Assembly (NCBI RefSeq): GCF_026278245.1
Contig: NZ_CP111079.1
Span: forward strand, 2,482,501 to 2,546,500
From: Pontibacter kalidii
GTDB lineage: Bacteria; Bacteroidota; Bacteroidia; Cytophagales; Hymenobacteraceae
DNA: 64,000 bases
Direction of reading: 5' to 3'
Under the pieces are notes generated by a model, which saw only the letters and a list, made by a program, of their open reading frames with translations, was not told the DNA's origin and did not search any database. Of this stretch, positions 26,473-36,343 are shown piece after piece. Position 1 is the first letter of the stretch. Each line of letters starts with the position of its first letter. The position numbers and the translations under genes were made by a program.

Positions 26473-27774
26473 TTAGTCTATGTCGTCTGATAAGAAGCCC
26501 TTCAGCTTCTGCAGTAGCCCTCCGCCACTGTTGTTGTTTGCTGAGCTACTCTTTGGCTCAACCGCTTTGGTATTGTTATACACCTGCTCCTCTACCCCGG
26601 AATGGCGCTCCACGCGCTGGTCCAGTGGGTGATAGCCTGCCAGTACTAGGCCGACGCTGGTGGCGAACATTGGTCCTTTCACCGCATCCACTTTCGATCT
26701 GCCCAGGTGTTCGTTCGGATAGCCGATGCGGGTATCCATGCCGGTGATGTACTCTACCAGCTGCACCAGGTTCTGAAGCTGCGCGCCGCCGCCTGTGATC
26801 ACGATGCCTCCGGCCAAACTGTTAGCGTAGCCCGAGCGCACGATCTCAGCGTAAACCAGCTCCACGATCTCCTCCATCCGGGCCTCAATAATGTAAGCCA
26901 GGTTCTTGAGGGAAATCTCCTTTGGCGTACGGTCACGCAGGCCAGGGATAGAGACGATCTCGTTCTCAGAGGCCTCGTCGGCAATGGCACGCCCAAATTT
27001 CATCTTCAGCTGCTCCGCCTGGTTCTGCATCACCATGCATCCCTGCTTAATATCAGAGGTAATGATATTGCCCCCGAAAGGAAGAACTGCTGTGTGGCGT
27101 ATAATATTGTCTTTGAATATAGCCAGGTCGGTTGTACCGCCGCCGATATCCACCAATGCCACGCCTGCCTCTTTCTCCTCATCGCTGAGCACCGACATGC
27201 TCGATGCCAGGGGCTCCAGGATCAGTTGATCCACCTCCAGGCCGGCACGCAGCACGCACTTGTTGATGTTGTTGATGGCGTTCGACTGGGCCGTGATGAT
27301 ATGGAAGTTGCCCTCCAAGCGCACGCCCGACATGCCCACCGGGTCCACGATGCCCTCCTCATAGTCTACTTTATACTCCTGCGGCATTACGTGAATGATC
27401 TCGCTGCCCGGAGGCGTTACCAGGCGGTACATGTCGTTGGTGAGGCGGTTGACATCCTCCACCGTGATCTCATCATCTGAAACCTGACGCGTGATGCTGC
27501 CGTTGTGCTGCAGGCTCTTGATATGCTGCCCCGCAATACCCACATTCACCACACCGATGTTGATACCTGACTGCTCCTCGGCCTGACGGATCGCCTTTTT
27601 GATGGCTTCGACGGTTTTATCGATATTGCTCACAATGCCTCTCACCACTCCCTCCGACACGGCTTTGCCCATGCCCAATATCTCCAGCTTGCCAAACTCA
27701 TTTCTCCGACCTACAAGTGCGCAAACCTTGGTTGTCCCGATATCCAAGCCTACTACTATTTTGTCGTTCTGCAT
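26473..27774 (-). CDS. ftsA: Cell division protein FtsA
   Basis: Actin-like ATPase that tethers FtsZ to the membrane. The ATG at 27774 (433 residues, beginning MQNDKIVVGLDIGTTK) is chosen over an upstream TTG that would overlap ftsQ; the 11-bp gap carries a CAGAGA ribosome-binding-like sequence. Seen: phosphate-1 loop GLDIGTTKVCALVG, phosphate-2 motif DIGGGTTDLAIF, adenosine motif GIVITGGGAQL, and a C-terminal amphipathic helix (GLLQKLKGFLSDDID) for membrane attachment. It sits in the standard ftsQ-ftsA-ftsZ order. Confidence 0.97.
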   Translation of the reverse strand: MQNDKIVVGLDIGTTKVCALVGRRNEFGKLEILGMGKAVSEGVVRGIVSNIDKTVEAIKKAIRQAEEQSGINIGVVNVGIAGQHIKSLQHNGSITRQVSDDEITVEDVNRLTNDMYRLVTPPGSEIIHVMPQEYKVDYEEGIVDPVGMSGVRLEGNFHIITAQSNAINNINKCVLRAGLEVDQLILEPLASSMSVLSDEEKEAGVALVDIGGGTTDLAIFKDNIIRHTAVLPFGGNIITSDIKQGCMVMQNQAEQLKMKFGRAIADEASENEIVSIPGLRDRTPKEISLKNLAYIIEARMEEIVELVYAEIVRSGYANSLAGGIVITGGGAQLQNLVQLVEYITGMDTRIGYPNEHLGRSKVDAVKGPMFATSVGLVLAGYHPLDQRVERHSGVEEQVYNNTKAVEPKSSSANNNSGGGLLQKLKGFLSDDID

Positions 27775-27785
27775 ATCTCTGTGTG

Positions 27786-28547
27786 TTATTCGCAAATTAT
27801 CTGATCTTCGTACTCCACGTTAACCCGCTTGTAGCGCTCCCAGCCCATGGTTGGCAGCACCTCCTTGTACAGGATGGCTAACTTCTTAAATTTCTCCTCC
27901 ACCTTATCCGGCTTTCCGAACTCAATGGTGTGTTCGCCCACCTGTGGCAGAAAAGAGACCTTGCCTTTGCCGTCTATATGCATCTGGGCAAGCTGTGCCT
28001 TCCAAAACTCGTCGTTCTCGATGAACTGGAGCAATGAGAGGTATGAGTGGCCTAAGGAATCCTTGAAGAATCCTCGGTCAGTTGGCTTTATAAGAGCTGA
28101 CTTGGTTATTGGGATTACACGTGCCGTGTACCTGTCGGAGAGGGGGAGAATGTTCCCCTCAGCGTCGATGTATACATCCTGATCTGATCGTATAATTCTA
28201 GCAATAGGCCTGTTCTGTTTTACAAATACCTGGATGTTGCCATCTAACCCTCTGTAGACCTCGGCATCCTTCACAAATTTATGTGATTCTATGCGCTTTT
28301 CAAGGTTTTTCAGGTCGATGTTTTGGTTCGGGAGGCCTTCGAGTTTTCGCTCGCCTTCTCGTGTTAGCAAGCCCCGAACTTCCTTATCCCCAATAAAGTA
28401 ATTGTTGTACTCATTATCAATTTTTATTGACACTTTTTTACAGATTTTTTCATTTTGTCTGGAAGACGCAAAACCTGCAATAGCCCCAATCGATAGGATG
28501 CTACAACCTGCAAAAATTAAAGATTTTATTCTACTATTCAAGCCCAT
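27786..28547 (-). CDS. ftsQ: Cell division protein FtsQ/DivIB
   Basis: Bitopic divisome protein. One N-terminal membrane helix (about residues 7-27) follows a short cytoplasmic NSRIK tail. A POTRA-like domain follows, with an IDLKNLEKRIESHKFVKDAEVYR pattern, then a beta domain (VYIDAEGNILPLS). Sequence similarity is low, as is usual for FtsQ, so identification leans on the fold pattern and on position between murC and ftsA. The start lies inside the end of murC (14-bp overlap). It is noticeably more AT-rich than its neighbours at the 5' end. Confidence 0.88.
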   Translation of the reverse strand: MGLNSRIKSLIFAGCSILSIGAIAGFASSRQNEKICKKVSIKIDNEYNNYFIGDKEVRGLLTREGERKLEGLPNQNIDLKNLEKRIESHKFVKDAEVYRGLDGNIQVFVKQNRPIARIIRSDQDVYIDAEGNILPLSDRYTARVIPITKSALIKPTDRGFFKDSLGHSYLSLLQFIENDEFWKAQLAQMHIDGKGKVSFLPQVGEHTIEFGKPDKVEEKFKKLAILYKEVLPTMGWERYKRVNVEYEDQIICE

Positions 28548-29943
28548 ACCTGTTATTTTCTAAAAAATTTCTGATAGGCTTAACTAGCGTGTCAATGTCG
28601 CCGGCTCCAACGGTAGCCAGCACATCAAAATCGCCGTTTTTAAGCAAATTTTCCACAACTTCCTCTTTGCGCATCAACTCTTTCACTGGGCTCGTCACCT
28701 GGTCCAGAATGATGGCTGAGGTTACGCCCGGAAGCGGTTTTTCACGCGCCGGGTAAATGTCCAACAGTACCAACTCGTCGGCCGTGCTCAGGCTCTTGGC
28801 GAACTCGGCGGCAAAGTCGCGGGTGCGGGTAAAGAGGTGCGGCTGAAATATCACCTTTATTCGCTTGTTTGGATAAAGTGCTCGTAATGAACCCATAAAC
28901 GCGTCGATCTCCTTCGGGTGGTGCGCGTAATCATCGATGTATACCCGGCCGTGGCCTTCGTACACGAACTCAAAGCGGCGCTTCACACCGGCAAATGCCT
29001 CCACGCCTGCTTTTATACTTTGGGCCGGCACCTGCAGCACCTGCGCAGCCAGTATGGCCGCCAGGGTATTCTCGGCGTTATGGAAGCCCGGCACCCCCAG
29101 CCTCAATCCTGCTATATTCCCAAACGGACTCACCACATCAAACTCAAACCAGCGCCCGTTTACCTGCAGCCGCTCCACATGGGCCTCCCCACCGTTGAGA
29201 CTATACTGGTACACCTGCACCCCCTCCTGCACCAGCGCCGTCAGGCGCGGGTCGGTGGCCTCGTGCAAGAACAGGAAACCACCCGGCTTTATCTGGCTAA
29301 TGAACCGCTGGAAAGTCCGGATCAGTTCCTCGTTATCACCATAGATATCTAAATGATCTGGGTCTGCGGAAGTTACGATGGCCACATCCGGAAACAAGGT
29401 CAGGAAAGAACGGTCGTACTCATCGGCCTCCACCACCACTACCTCTTTGCCTGGCTCTCCTTTGCCTATGAGCAGGTTTGAGTTCAGGTTAGTGGCGATG
29501 CCTCCCAGAAATGCGGAGCAGTTTACACCGGCATGGTGCAGCAAGTGCGCCACAATACTGGAAGTGGTGGTTTTGCCATGCGTGCCCGCCACCGCCACGC
29601 TATAGGCGGAAGCCGTGATGATGCCCAGCACCTCCGAGCGTTTCTTGATGGTGTAGCCTTGCTCTTTCAGGTAAATCCACTCGGCATGATCAGCAGGTAT
29701 GGCCGGCGTCAGCACCACCAATGTTTTATCTTTTTGCTGGAGCACTTCCTGCGGCAGGTTTGCCACGTCGTCCTCATAGTGCACAGCTATCCCTTCCTGC
29801 TCCAGCGCCTCGGTCAATGCGGTGCGGGTCTTGTCGTAACCCCACACCGGAAAGCCTTTGGCGTTGAACCAGCGGGCAATGGCGCTCATGCCGATGCCGC
29901 CAATGCCGAGGAAATAGATGTAGCTGTAGTCCTCCAGTCTCAC
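28534..29943 (-). CDS. murC: UDP-N-acetylmuramate--L-alanine ligase
   Basis: Adds L-Ala to UDP-MurNAc in peptidoglycan synthesis. The GTG at 29943 overlaps the murG stop (GTGA) and gives 469 residues beginning MRLEDYSYIYFLGIGG; a longer upstream start would only read murG in another frame. Seen: the UDP-binding loop FLGIGGIGMSAIARW, the ATP P-loop VAGTHGKTTTSS, EADEYDRSFL, the DPDHLDIYG motif and DDYAHHPKEI. Family length is normal. Translation is probably coupled to murG on one side and ftsQ on the other. Confidence 0.97.
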   Translation of the reverse strand: MRLEDYSYIYFLGIGGIGMSAIARWFNAKGFPVWGYDKTRTALTEALEQEGIAVHYEDDVANLPQEVLQQKDKTLVVLTPAIPADHAEWIYLKEQGYTIKKRSEVLGIITASAYSVAVAGTHGKTTTSSIVAHLLHHAGVNCSAFLGGIATNLNSNLLIGKGEPGKEVVVVEADEYDRSFLTLFPDVAIVTSADPDHLDIYGDNEELIRTFQRFISQIKPGGFLFLHEATDPRLTALVQEGVQVYQYSLNGGEAHVERLQVNGRWFEFDVVSPFGNIAGLRLGVPGFHNAENTLAAILAAQVLQVPAQSIKAGVEAFAGVKRRFEFVYEGHGRVYIDDYAHHPKEIDAFMGSLRALYPNKRIKVIFQPHLFTRTRDFAAEFAKSLSTADELVLLDIYPAREKPLPGVTSAIILDQVTSPVKELMRKEEVVENLLKNGDFDVLATVGAGDIDTLVKPIRNFLENNRYGLE

Positions 29944-31052
29944 TTGATCAGTTTTACCAATTCGTTTACAATGTCGGTCGCCGCGTTTGGGCAAGCCATT
30001 TTCAGTATGTTCTGGTGCAGACGCTGCTGCTCCTTTTCGTCTTCTAGTAATTGCAGCGCCTTTGGCACCAGCTTCTCCATCGACTCGCTGTCACGCACCA
30101 GAAGGGCTGCCTCCTGCTGCACCAGGGCCATGGCATTCTTGGTCTGGTGGTCTTCCGCTACGTTTGGCGACGGCACCAGCACTGCCGGTTTGCCAGCCAG
30201 GCAAAGCTCCGAGATAGACAGCGCACCAGCTCTTGATACCACCGCATCGGCCGCGGCATAAGCCAGATCCATCCTTGTAATGAAATCCAGCGCACGGATG
30301 CCCTCAGTTTTATACTTTGCCTCCAACTCCTGCGCCTGCGAAAAAAAAGCCTTCCCGGTCTGCCAGATCAGCTGGCAACCAGCATCGGCTATACTTTGCA
30401 GGTTTGCGGCTATACTTTGGTTGATGGTGCGGGCACCCAGGCTTCCGCCAATCACCAGTATCGTTTTCTTCTCCGTGCTCAGCCCGAAATGCTGCAGTGC
30501 CTCCTCACGCTTTCCTTCCAGGTTCATGATGTCAGAACGCACCGGATTTCCGGTCAGCACAATTTTATCTGCCGGGAAAAAGGCCTCCATACCCGGGTAA
30601 GCCACGCATACTTTCTGCACCCGTTTGGCCAGCAGCTTATTAGTGATACCCGCGTAAGAATTCTGCTCCTGGATCAAGGCCGGAATGCCACGTGAGGTAG
30701 CGGCATACAACAGCGGTCCGCTGGCGTAACCACCCACACCTACCACGGCATCAGGCTTAAAGTCTTTTATGATCTTATGCGAGGCGCGCACGCTTTTAAG
30801 CACTTTCAGCGGAAACGACAGGTTATCCAGTGTTAGTCTCCGCTGCAGGCCGCTGATCCACAGCCCCACGATCTTATATCCTGCCTCCGGCACACGCGTC
30901 ATCTCCATCCTACCCTGGGCACCCACGAACAGGATCTCCGCCTCCGGGTTTACCTCCCGCAACCGGTTGGCAATGGCCACAGCCGGGTAAATATGCCCGC
31001 CGGTGCCGCCGCCGCTGATGATCACGCGATATGGTCTTTCCTGCCTAGGCAT
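29940..31052 (-). CDS. murG: UDP-GlcNAc:lipid I N-acetylglucosaminyltransferase
   Basis: Makes lipid II from lipid I at the inner face of the membrane. GT28-family signatures are seen: IISGGGTGGHIYPAVAIA near the N-terminus, VGVGGYASGP, IQEQNSYAGITNK, VIGGSLGARTINQ, and the UDP-GlcNAc-binding segment SRAGALSISELCLAGKPAVL. At 370 residues the length is normal. Its start overlaps the end of ftsW by 8 bases and its stop overlaps the murC start. Confidence 0.97.
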   Translation of the reverse strand: MPRQERPYRVIISGGGTGGHIYPAVAIANRLREVNPEAEILFVGAQGRMEMTRVPEAGYKIVGLWISGLQRRLTLDNLSFPLKVLKSVRASHKIIKDFKPDAVVGVGGYASGPLLYAATSRGIPALIQEQNSYAGITNKLLAKRVQKVCVAYPGMEAFFPADKIVLTGNPVRSDIMNLEGKREEALQHFGLSTEKKTILVIGGSLGARTINQSIAANLQSIADAGCQLIWQTGKAFFSQAQELEAKYKTEGIRALDFITRMDLAYAAADAVVSRAGALSISELCLAGKPAVLVPSPNVAEDHQTKNAMALVQQEAALLVRDSESMEKLVPKALQLLEDEKEQQRLHQNILKMACPNAATDIVNELVKLIK

Positions 31053-32211
31053 TTACGGATGCTTTTAAGGGTGATTTCACAGCTGCTGAACCGACAGCGC
31101 GCTCCTCGTTTATATCCTGGCGGCTCACGCTAAGGATAATCCCGATGGAGATGCCGGTAAAGATCAGGGAGGTACCGCCCATGCTCAGCAGCGGCAGCGG
31201 CAGCCCCGTAATTGGGCCTAACCCCACGGCAACGGCCATGTTGACCATGCCCTGCAGCACTAGGCTAAAGCTCAGGCCCGCCGAAAGCAGGCCGGCAAAG
31301 GCACCATCGCTTTTATTAACAGTTACCAGGCCGCGGTAAAGCAGCGCCAGGTATAAGAACAAGACAAAGATGCCCCCCAGCAAACCGTACTCCTCCAGGA
31401 TGATCGCGTAAATAAAGTCTGAGTAAGGGTGCGGCAGGATATCGCGCTGGTCGCTGTTGCCGGGGCCTTTTCCCACCACCCCGCCGGTTGCGATGGCGAT
31501 GTAGGACTGCTCCAACTGGAACGGCACCTCGTTCGGGTCCATGAAATCCTGCACCCGGCTAATAGCCGTGCCCATGCGCTGCCCCGCTGCCAGGCCAGCT
31601 CCACCTACCACAACACCAATCAGCACCACAATAGCCAGGTACTTAACCGGCACGCGCCCGATGAACATCAACAACAGGCACGTGGCGAAAAGCAACACGG
31701 CCGTGGAGGTATTGGTCATGGCGATCAGGCCACAGATAAACACTGTCCAGCCAAGCATCGGTAGCAGCGTTGCCTTCCATTCGTCTAGGAATTGCTGTTT
31801 TTTAGACAGCATGCTCGCCAGGTAAGAGATCAGGGCCAGTTTTGCCAAATCCGAAGGCTGGAACGTTTGGTTGATAACCGGGATCGTGATCCAACGGGAG
31901 GCCTCGTTAATATTGGAGCCCCAGAAGTAGGTGATCAGCAGCAGCGGCGCCGAGGCGATCAGGGCCACCAGCGACAGCCTGGAGTAAAAGCGGTACGGAA
32001 TCTTATGAGCCATCCACATAAACGCCAGGCCAACCAGGATCAGGAAAGTATGCTTAAACAGAAAATACTCTGTGTTGCCCTCCATTTTTTTGTAAGCCAG
32101 GGTACCTGTAGCGGAGTATACCACGGCCACGCTGATCAGCGAGAACGCGATCACGATGCCCCACAGCACGGAGTCTCCCTTCAGGTTGTTCTGTAACCAC
32201 TGCTTTACCAT
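31045..32211 (-). CDS. ftsW: Lipid II polymerase FtsW (SEDS family)
   Basis: SEDS glycosyltransferase that polymerises septal peptidoglycan with its partner FtsI. About ten hydrophobic segments are visible in 388 residues. Family motifs: RWITIPVINQTFQPSDLAKLALI, the VAIATGGVVGKGPGNS loop, DFIYAIILEEYGLLGG with the essential acidic residue, and GPITGLPLPLLSMGGTS near the C-terminus. It lies between murD and murG and shares the cluster with its cognate transpeptidase gene. Confidence 0.96.
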   Translation of the reverse strand: MVKQWLQNNLKGDSVLWGIVIAFSLISVAVVYSATGTLAYKKMEGNTEYFLFKHTFLILVGLAFMWMAHKIPYRFYSRLSLVALIASAPLLLITYFWGSNINEASRWITIPVINQTFQPSDLAKLALISYLASMLSKKQQFLDEWKATLLPMLGWTVFICGLIAMTNTSTAVLLFATCLLLMFIGRVPVKYLAIVVLIGVVVGGAGLAAGQRMGTAISRVQDFMDPNEVPFQLEQSYIAIATGGVVGKGPGNSDQRDILPHPYSDFIYAIILEEYGLLGGIFVLFLYLALLYRGLVTVNKSDGAFAGLLSAGLSFSLVLQGMVNMAVAVGLGPITGLPLPLLSMGGTSLIFTGISIGIILSVSRQDINEERAVGSAAVKSPLKASVNA

Positions 32212-32232
32212 ACCTTTGGCTTAGTTTATACT

Positions 32233-33576
32233 TTACTTCTTCAGCACTATTTTCTCCACAGCCTCCTTAAAGCGCTGTCCCCGGTGTTCGTAATTGTCAA
32301 AAAGGTCGAAGCTGGCGCAGGCCGGCGACAACAGCACCACATCCCCGGGCGTGGCCAACGAGCGGCTCAGGCGCACGGCATACTCTATCGATGTTGTCTC
32401 GGCAATGATCGGCACCACGCGGCCGAAGGCCTCCTTCAGTTTCTCGTTATCCTTGCCCAGGCAAACCAGCACCTTTACTTTCTCCCGGGCCAGCTCGATC
32501 AGCGTTTGATAGTCGTTGCCTTTGTCCACCCCGCCGGCAATCCAGATGATCGGCTGCTTGATGCCTTCCAGCGCGTACCATACGGCCTCCACATTAGTAG
32601 CCTTAGAGTCGTTGATGTAGCTCACCTCCTTGGCTATACCTACCAGCTGCAGCCGGTGGTCCGCGTTCTCGAAGGTCTCCAACGCCTGTTCAATCTGGCT
32701 ATCCTCCACACCCATCAGCTTGGCCACGGCTACTGCCGCCATGGTGTTGTACTGGTTGTGCTTACCGATCAGGCCCGACTTGGACGTATCCACGGTCCCC
32801 TCATAGAACCTGGCAGTTACTTTTATCTTGCTTCCCTCGAAGTATACTTTGGCGTCCTTTGCCCCCTTGAGGGAGAAGGGAATGGTGGTGCCTCCGAAAC
32901 TGGCCGAGTCAAACGCCTTGCTGATGTTCTCATCATCGGCGTTGAACAGGAAGAAATCGGCTCCGGACATGTTCCGGGCCACCCGCAACTTAGAGGCGGC
33001 ATACTTCTCCATGCTGTACTCGTAGCGGTCCAGGTGGTCGGGGGTGATGTTGGTTAGCACCGCCATATGCGCTCTAAACTGGTACATGTTGTCGAGCTGG
33101 AAGCTGCTCAGCTCCACCACGTAATAGTCGTGCTTGTTATCGATCACCTTCTCGGCCAGGCTCTCCCCGATGTTACCCGCCAACCCAACGTTGATACCTG
33201 CGTTCTTGAGCAGGTGGTAAGTGAGCAGCGTGGTCGTGGTTTTGCCGTTAGTGCCCGTAATGCAGATGAACTTGGCATCGGTGTACCGGCCGGCAAACTC
33301 GATCTCTGATATTACAGGAATCTGTTTCTTGGCTGCCTCTTGGATAACTGCAGCCTTATCAGGAATGCCAGGACTTTTAATGATTTCATCAGCGTTGAGT
33401 ATGGTTTCTAAAGTATGATTTCCCTCTTCGAATGGAATGGCAGCAGTGGCCAGCTTGGCCTTGTACTGCTCCTTGATCTCACCTTTATCAGACACGAATA
33501 CCTCCAGCCCCTTTGCCTTTGCCAGCAAAGCCGCTCCTACTCCGCTTTCTCCTGCTCCTAGTACCGCTATCTTCAT
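32233..33576 (-). CDS. murD: UDP-N-acetylmuramoyl-L-alanine--D-glutamate ligase
   Basis: Adds D-Glu to UDP-MurNAc-L-Ala. Seen: IAVLGAGESGVGAALLAKAKG (UDP-binding fold), ITGTNGKTTTTLLTYHLL (ATP P-loop), ELSSFQLD, NITPDHLDRY, and NDSKATNVEAVWYALEG with IWIAGGVDKG. It is 447 residues, with 31 bp upstream to mraY and 21 bp downstream to ftsW. Confidence 0.97.
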   Translation of the reverse strand: MKIAVLGAGESGVGAALLAKAKGLEVFVSDKGEIKEQYKAKLATAAIPFEEGNHTLETILNADEIIKSPGIPDKAAVIQEAAKKQIPVISEIEFAGRYTDAKFICITGTNGKTTTTLLTYHLLKNAGINVGLAGNIGESLAEKVIDNKHDYYVVELSSFQLDNMYQFRAHMAVLTNITPDHLDRYEYSMEKYAASKLRVARNMSGADFFLFNADDENISKAFDSASFGGTTIPFSLKGAKDAKVYFEGSKIKVTARFYEGTVDTSKSGLIGKHNQYNTMAAVAVAKLMGVEDSQIEQALETFENADHRLQLVGIAKEVSYINDSKATNVEAVWYALEGIKQPIIWIAGGVDKGNDYQTLIELAREKVKVLVCLGKDNEKLKEAFGRVVPIIAETTSIEYAVRLSRSLATPGDVVLLSPACASFDLFDNYEHRGQRFKEAVEKIVLKK

Positions 33577-33607
33577 AGTTTATTGTTCGTTTTCTGTTAG
33601 GCTGTGG

Positions 33608-34828
33608 CTATCTCAATTTCAACGTTGCCAGCGTCAGGATGGCGAGCATGATGCCCACGATCCAGAAGCGGCCCACAATCTTCGACTCATGGTAACCCAG
33701 TTTCTGGTAATGATGGTGCAGCGGCGACATCTTGAAGATGCGACGGCCTTCACCATACTTCTTTTTAGTATACTTAAAGTAGCTCACCTGCAGCATCACC
33801 GACAGGTTCTCTATCAGGAAGATGCCACAAAGTATAGGGATGAGCAGTTCCTTGCGCACGATCAGGGCCAGCACCGCAATGATGCCGCCAATGGCCAGAC
33901 TGCCCGTATCGCCCATGAATACCTGCGCCGGGTAAGTGTTGTACCACAGGAAGCCCACACAGGCTCCCACAAAGGCCAGCGAGAATATGGCCAGCTCACC
34001 GGAATTCGGGATGAACATGATGTCCAGGTAATCGGCAAAAATGGTGTTACCGGATACCCAGGCAAAAATCGCCAGCGTAAGGCCGATAATGGCAGAAGTA
34101 CCCGCCGCCAGACCGTCAATGCCGTCGGTGATGTTCGCGCCGTTTGACACCGCTGTGATCACCAGGATCACAAAAGGGATGTAGAGGTAGCAGGACCATC
34201 CTGCGAAAAGCGGACCGGCAAACGCAAACAGGTTGCAATAGTCCAGCTCGTTGTTCTTGCGGAATGGAATGGTGGTGATCATGCTGTGCACATCCATATA
34301 CTGGCCAGAGGCATTCACAGCGGAGGTGGAACCGTCGGCAAACATGTACTGGCGCACCACCACATCATCGTTAAAGTATAGCGTCAGGCCCACGATCAGG
34401 CCCAAGCCGATTTGGCCCAGAATCTTGAAGCGGCCAGCCAGGCCCTCCTTGTTCTTCTTGAATACCTTGATGTAATCGTCCAGAAAGCCGATCATTCCGA
34501 GCCACACGGTGGAGACGATCATCAGCTGCACGTACACGTTGTCGAGGCGGGCAAACAGCAGCACCGGCACCAGGATGGCCAGCAGGATGATCAGGCCGCC
34601 CATGGTGGGGGTACCCTTCTTCTCCATCTGTCCCTCCAGCCCCAGGTCGCGGATAGACTCGCCCACCTGCTTGCGCTGCAGCACTTTGATCAGCCTGCCA
34701 CCAAAGATCATGGCAATCAGCAGCGATACAAGTGTGGCCATACCTGCCCGGAAGGAAATGTACTGAAACACGCCAGCTCCGACGAAGTCGAACTCACGGT
34801 CGAGGTATGTAAAAAGGTGATAAAGCAT
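33608..34828 (-). CDS. mraY: Phospho-N-acetylmuramoyl-pentapeptide transferase
   Basis: Integral membrane enzyme that makes lipid I from UDP-MurNAc-pentapeptide and undecaprenyl phosphate. Seen: KKGTPTMGG, the catalytic pair in [20 protein letters not shown] with the nucleophilic Asp, and the C-terminal HHHYQ motif in [11 protein letters not shown], with about ten membrane segments over 406 residues. At over 400 residues it is longer than E. coli MraY (360), because of an extra periplasmic stretch around residues 165-205 with FADGSTSAV, as seen in other Bacteroidota. Confidence 0.97.
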   Translation of the reverse strand: MLYHLFTYLDREFDFVGAGVFQYISFRAGMATLVSLLIAMIFGGRLIKVLQRKQVGESIRDLGLEGQMEKKGTPTMGGLIILLAILVPVLLFARLDNVYVQLMIVSTVWLGMIGFLDDYIKVFKKNKEGLAGRFKILGQIGLGLIVGLTLYFNDDVVVRQYMFADGSTSAVNASGQYMDVHSMITTIPFRKNNELDYCNLFAFAGPLFAGWSCYLYIPFVILVITAVSNGANITDGIDGLAAGTSAIIGLTLAIFAWVSGNTIFADYLDIMFIPNSGELAIFSLAFVGACVGFLWYNTYPAQVFMGDTGSLAIGGIIAVLALIVRKELLIPILCGIFLIENLSVMLQVSYFKYTKKKYGEGRRIFKMSPLHHHYQKLGYHESKIVGRFWIVGIMLAILTLATLKLR

Positions 34829-34879
34829 TAATTCTGTATTCGGTTACCTTTGGCTAAAAATTGTTTGTTTGGCAATACT

Positions 34880-36343
34880 TTACTTTCCGAGCTGCCGGAA
34901 CATCTCGCGTAAAATCTGTTTATCGTCAAAGTCATACTTCACCCCTTTGATCTCCTGGTAGGTCTCGTGTCCCTTGCCGGCAACAAGTATGATATCGTTC
35001 GGCTCGGCCAGCATGCAGGCTGTTTTAATGGCCTCCTTACGGTCCAGCACCGATAGCGTTTTCTTATAATCGATCGGTTTTACCCCTTTCTGCATATCCT
35101 CCAATATAACCTGCGGCTCCTCGAAGCGCGGATTGTCGGAGGTAAGTATAACTTTGTCGCTAAGGCGGCAGGCAATATCTGCCATCACCGGGCGCTTGGC
35201 CGCATCGCGGTTCCCGCCGCAACCCACCAGCGTTATCACTTTCTGGTTCGGGTCCCGGATCTGCTGTATCGTGTTCAGCACGTTCTCAAGTGCATCCGGC
35301 GTATGGGCATAATCCACAATCCCAGTTATTTGCGAATCAGACACGATGTAGTCAAAACGTCCGGCAGCAGAATTCAGGCTCGAAAGTATGGTCAGCGTCT
35401 CCGTCGGGTCCTCGCCCAGCAGCACCCCCACCCCGTAAGCGGCCAGCAGGTTGTAAGCATTGAACGTTCCGATGAGCTTAGCCCAGATCTCACGCCCATC
35501 CACCTCCAAGTGTAATCCCTGAATAGTATTATCAATGATGCGCCCCTTGAACTCCACCACCTTGCGTAAAGCATAAAAATGGGCGCTGGCTTTCGTGTTT
35601 TGTACCATTACCGGCCCGCGCTTGTCGTCGGCGTTCACCAGGGCAAAAGCCTTTTTCGACAACATGTCAAAGAAACCCTTTTTAGCCTTGATATATTCAT
35701 CAAAGGTGCCGTGGTAATCCAGGTGGTCGTGGGTGATGTTGGTAAAAACGCCACCGGCAAACGTAATGCCTGCCACCCTTTGTTGCACCATGGCGTGGGA
35801 ACTCACCTCCATAAAAGCGTGCGTGCAACCGGCTTTCACCATCTGCGCCAGCAGCTCGTTCAGCTTCACGGCATCCGGTGTGGTGTGTGTAGAAGGGATC
35901 ACCTCCTCATCGATCTGGTTTTGCACCGTGGAGATCAGGCCCACGTGATACCCCAGTTCGCGGAACAGCTTGTGCAGCAAGGTTACCGAGGTGGTCTTCC
36001 CATTTGTGCCCGTCACGCCTACCAGCTGCAGCTTTCTGGATGGATGGCCATAGAAGGCCGAAGCCAGTTGCCCCAGCGCCTGGGCCGAGTCTTGCACCTG
36101 CACATAGATCATACTTTGCCTTAGCTCCTGCGGCAGTTCCTCGCATACTATGGCGACAGCACTTGCCTCCTCCGCCTTGGGTATGAACGCATGGCCATCA
36201 GCCTGCACCCCGCGCACCGCCACAAACAGCACCCCCTCCCGCACCTGGCGCGAATCGAAGGTGATGCCCTGCACCGGCACATCAAGCGGGCCGTGGGTGC
36301 TGAGCACGTTTACATTCTGTAGTATGTCCTGCAGTAGCTGCAT
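34880..36343 (-). CDS. murE: UDP-MurNAc-L-Ala-D-Glu--2,6-diaminopimelate ligase
   Basis: Adds the third stem residue. Seen: ITFDSRQVREGVLFVAVRG, the P-loop GVTGTNGKTTSVTLL, SSHAMVQQRV, NITHDHLDYHGT, and the DNPRFEEP motif that marks meso-diaminopimelate specificity (D-N-P-R; lysine enzymes differ here). At 487 residues the length is normal. Its ATG overlaps the stop of the upstream penicillin-binding protein gene (TAATG). murF and ddl, which often follow in proteobacteria, are absent. Confidence 0.97.
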   Translation of the reverse strand: MQLLQDILQNVNVLSTHGPLDVPVQGITFDSRQVREGVLFVAVRGVQADGHAFIPKAEEASAVAIVCEELPQELRQSMIYVQVQDSAQALGQLASAFYGHPSRKLQLVGVTGTNGKTTSVTLLHKLFRELGYHVGLISTVQNQIDEEVIPSTHTTPDAVKLNELLAQMVKAGCTHAFMEVSSHAMVQQRVAGITFAGGVFTNITHDHLDYHGTFDEYIKAKKGFFDMLSKKAFALVNADDKRGPVMVQNTKASAHFYALRKVVEFKGRIIDNTIQGLHLEVDGREIWAKLIGTFNAYNLLAAYGVGVLLGEDPTETLTILSSLNSAAGRFDYIVSDSQITGIVDYAHTPDALENVLNTIQQIRDPNQKVITLVGCGGNRDAAKRPVMADIACRLSDKVILTSDNPRFEEPQVILEDMQKGVKPIDYKKTLSVLDRKEAIKTACMLAEPNDIILVAGKGHETYQEIKGVKYDFDDKQILREMFRQLGK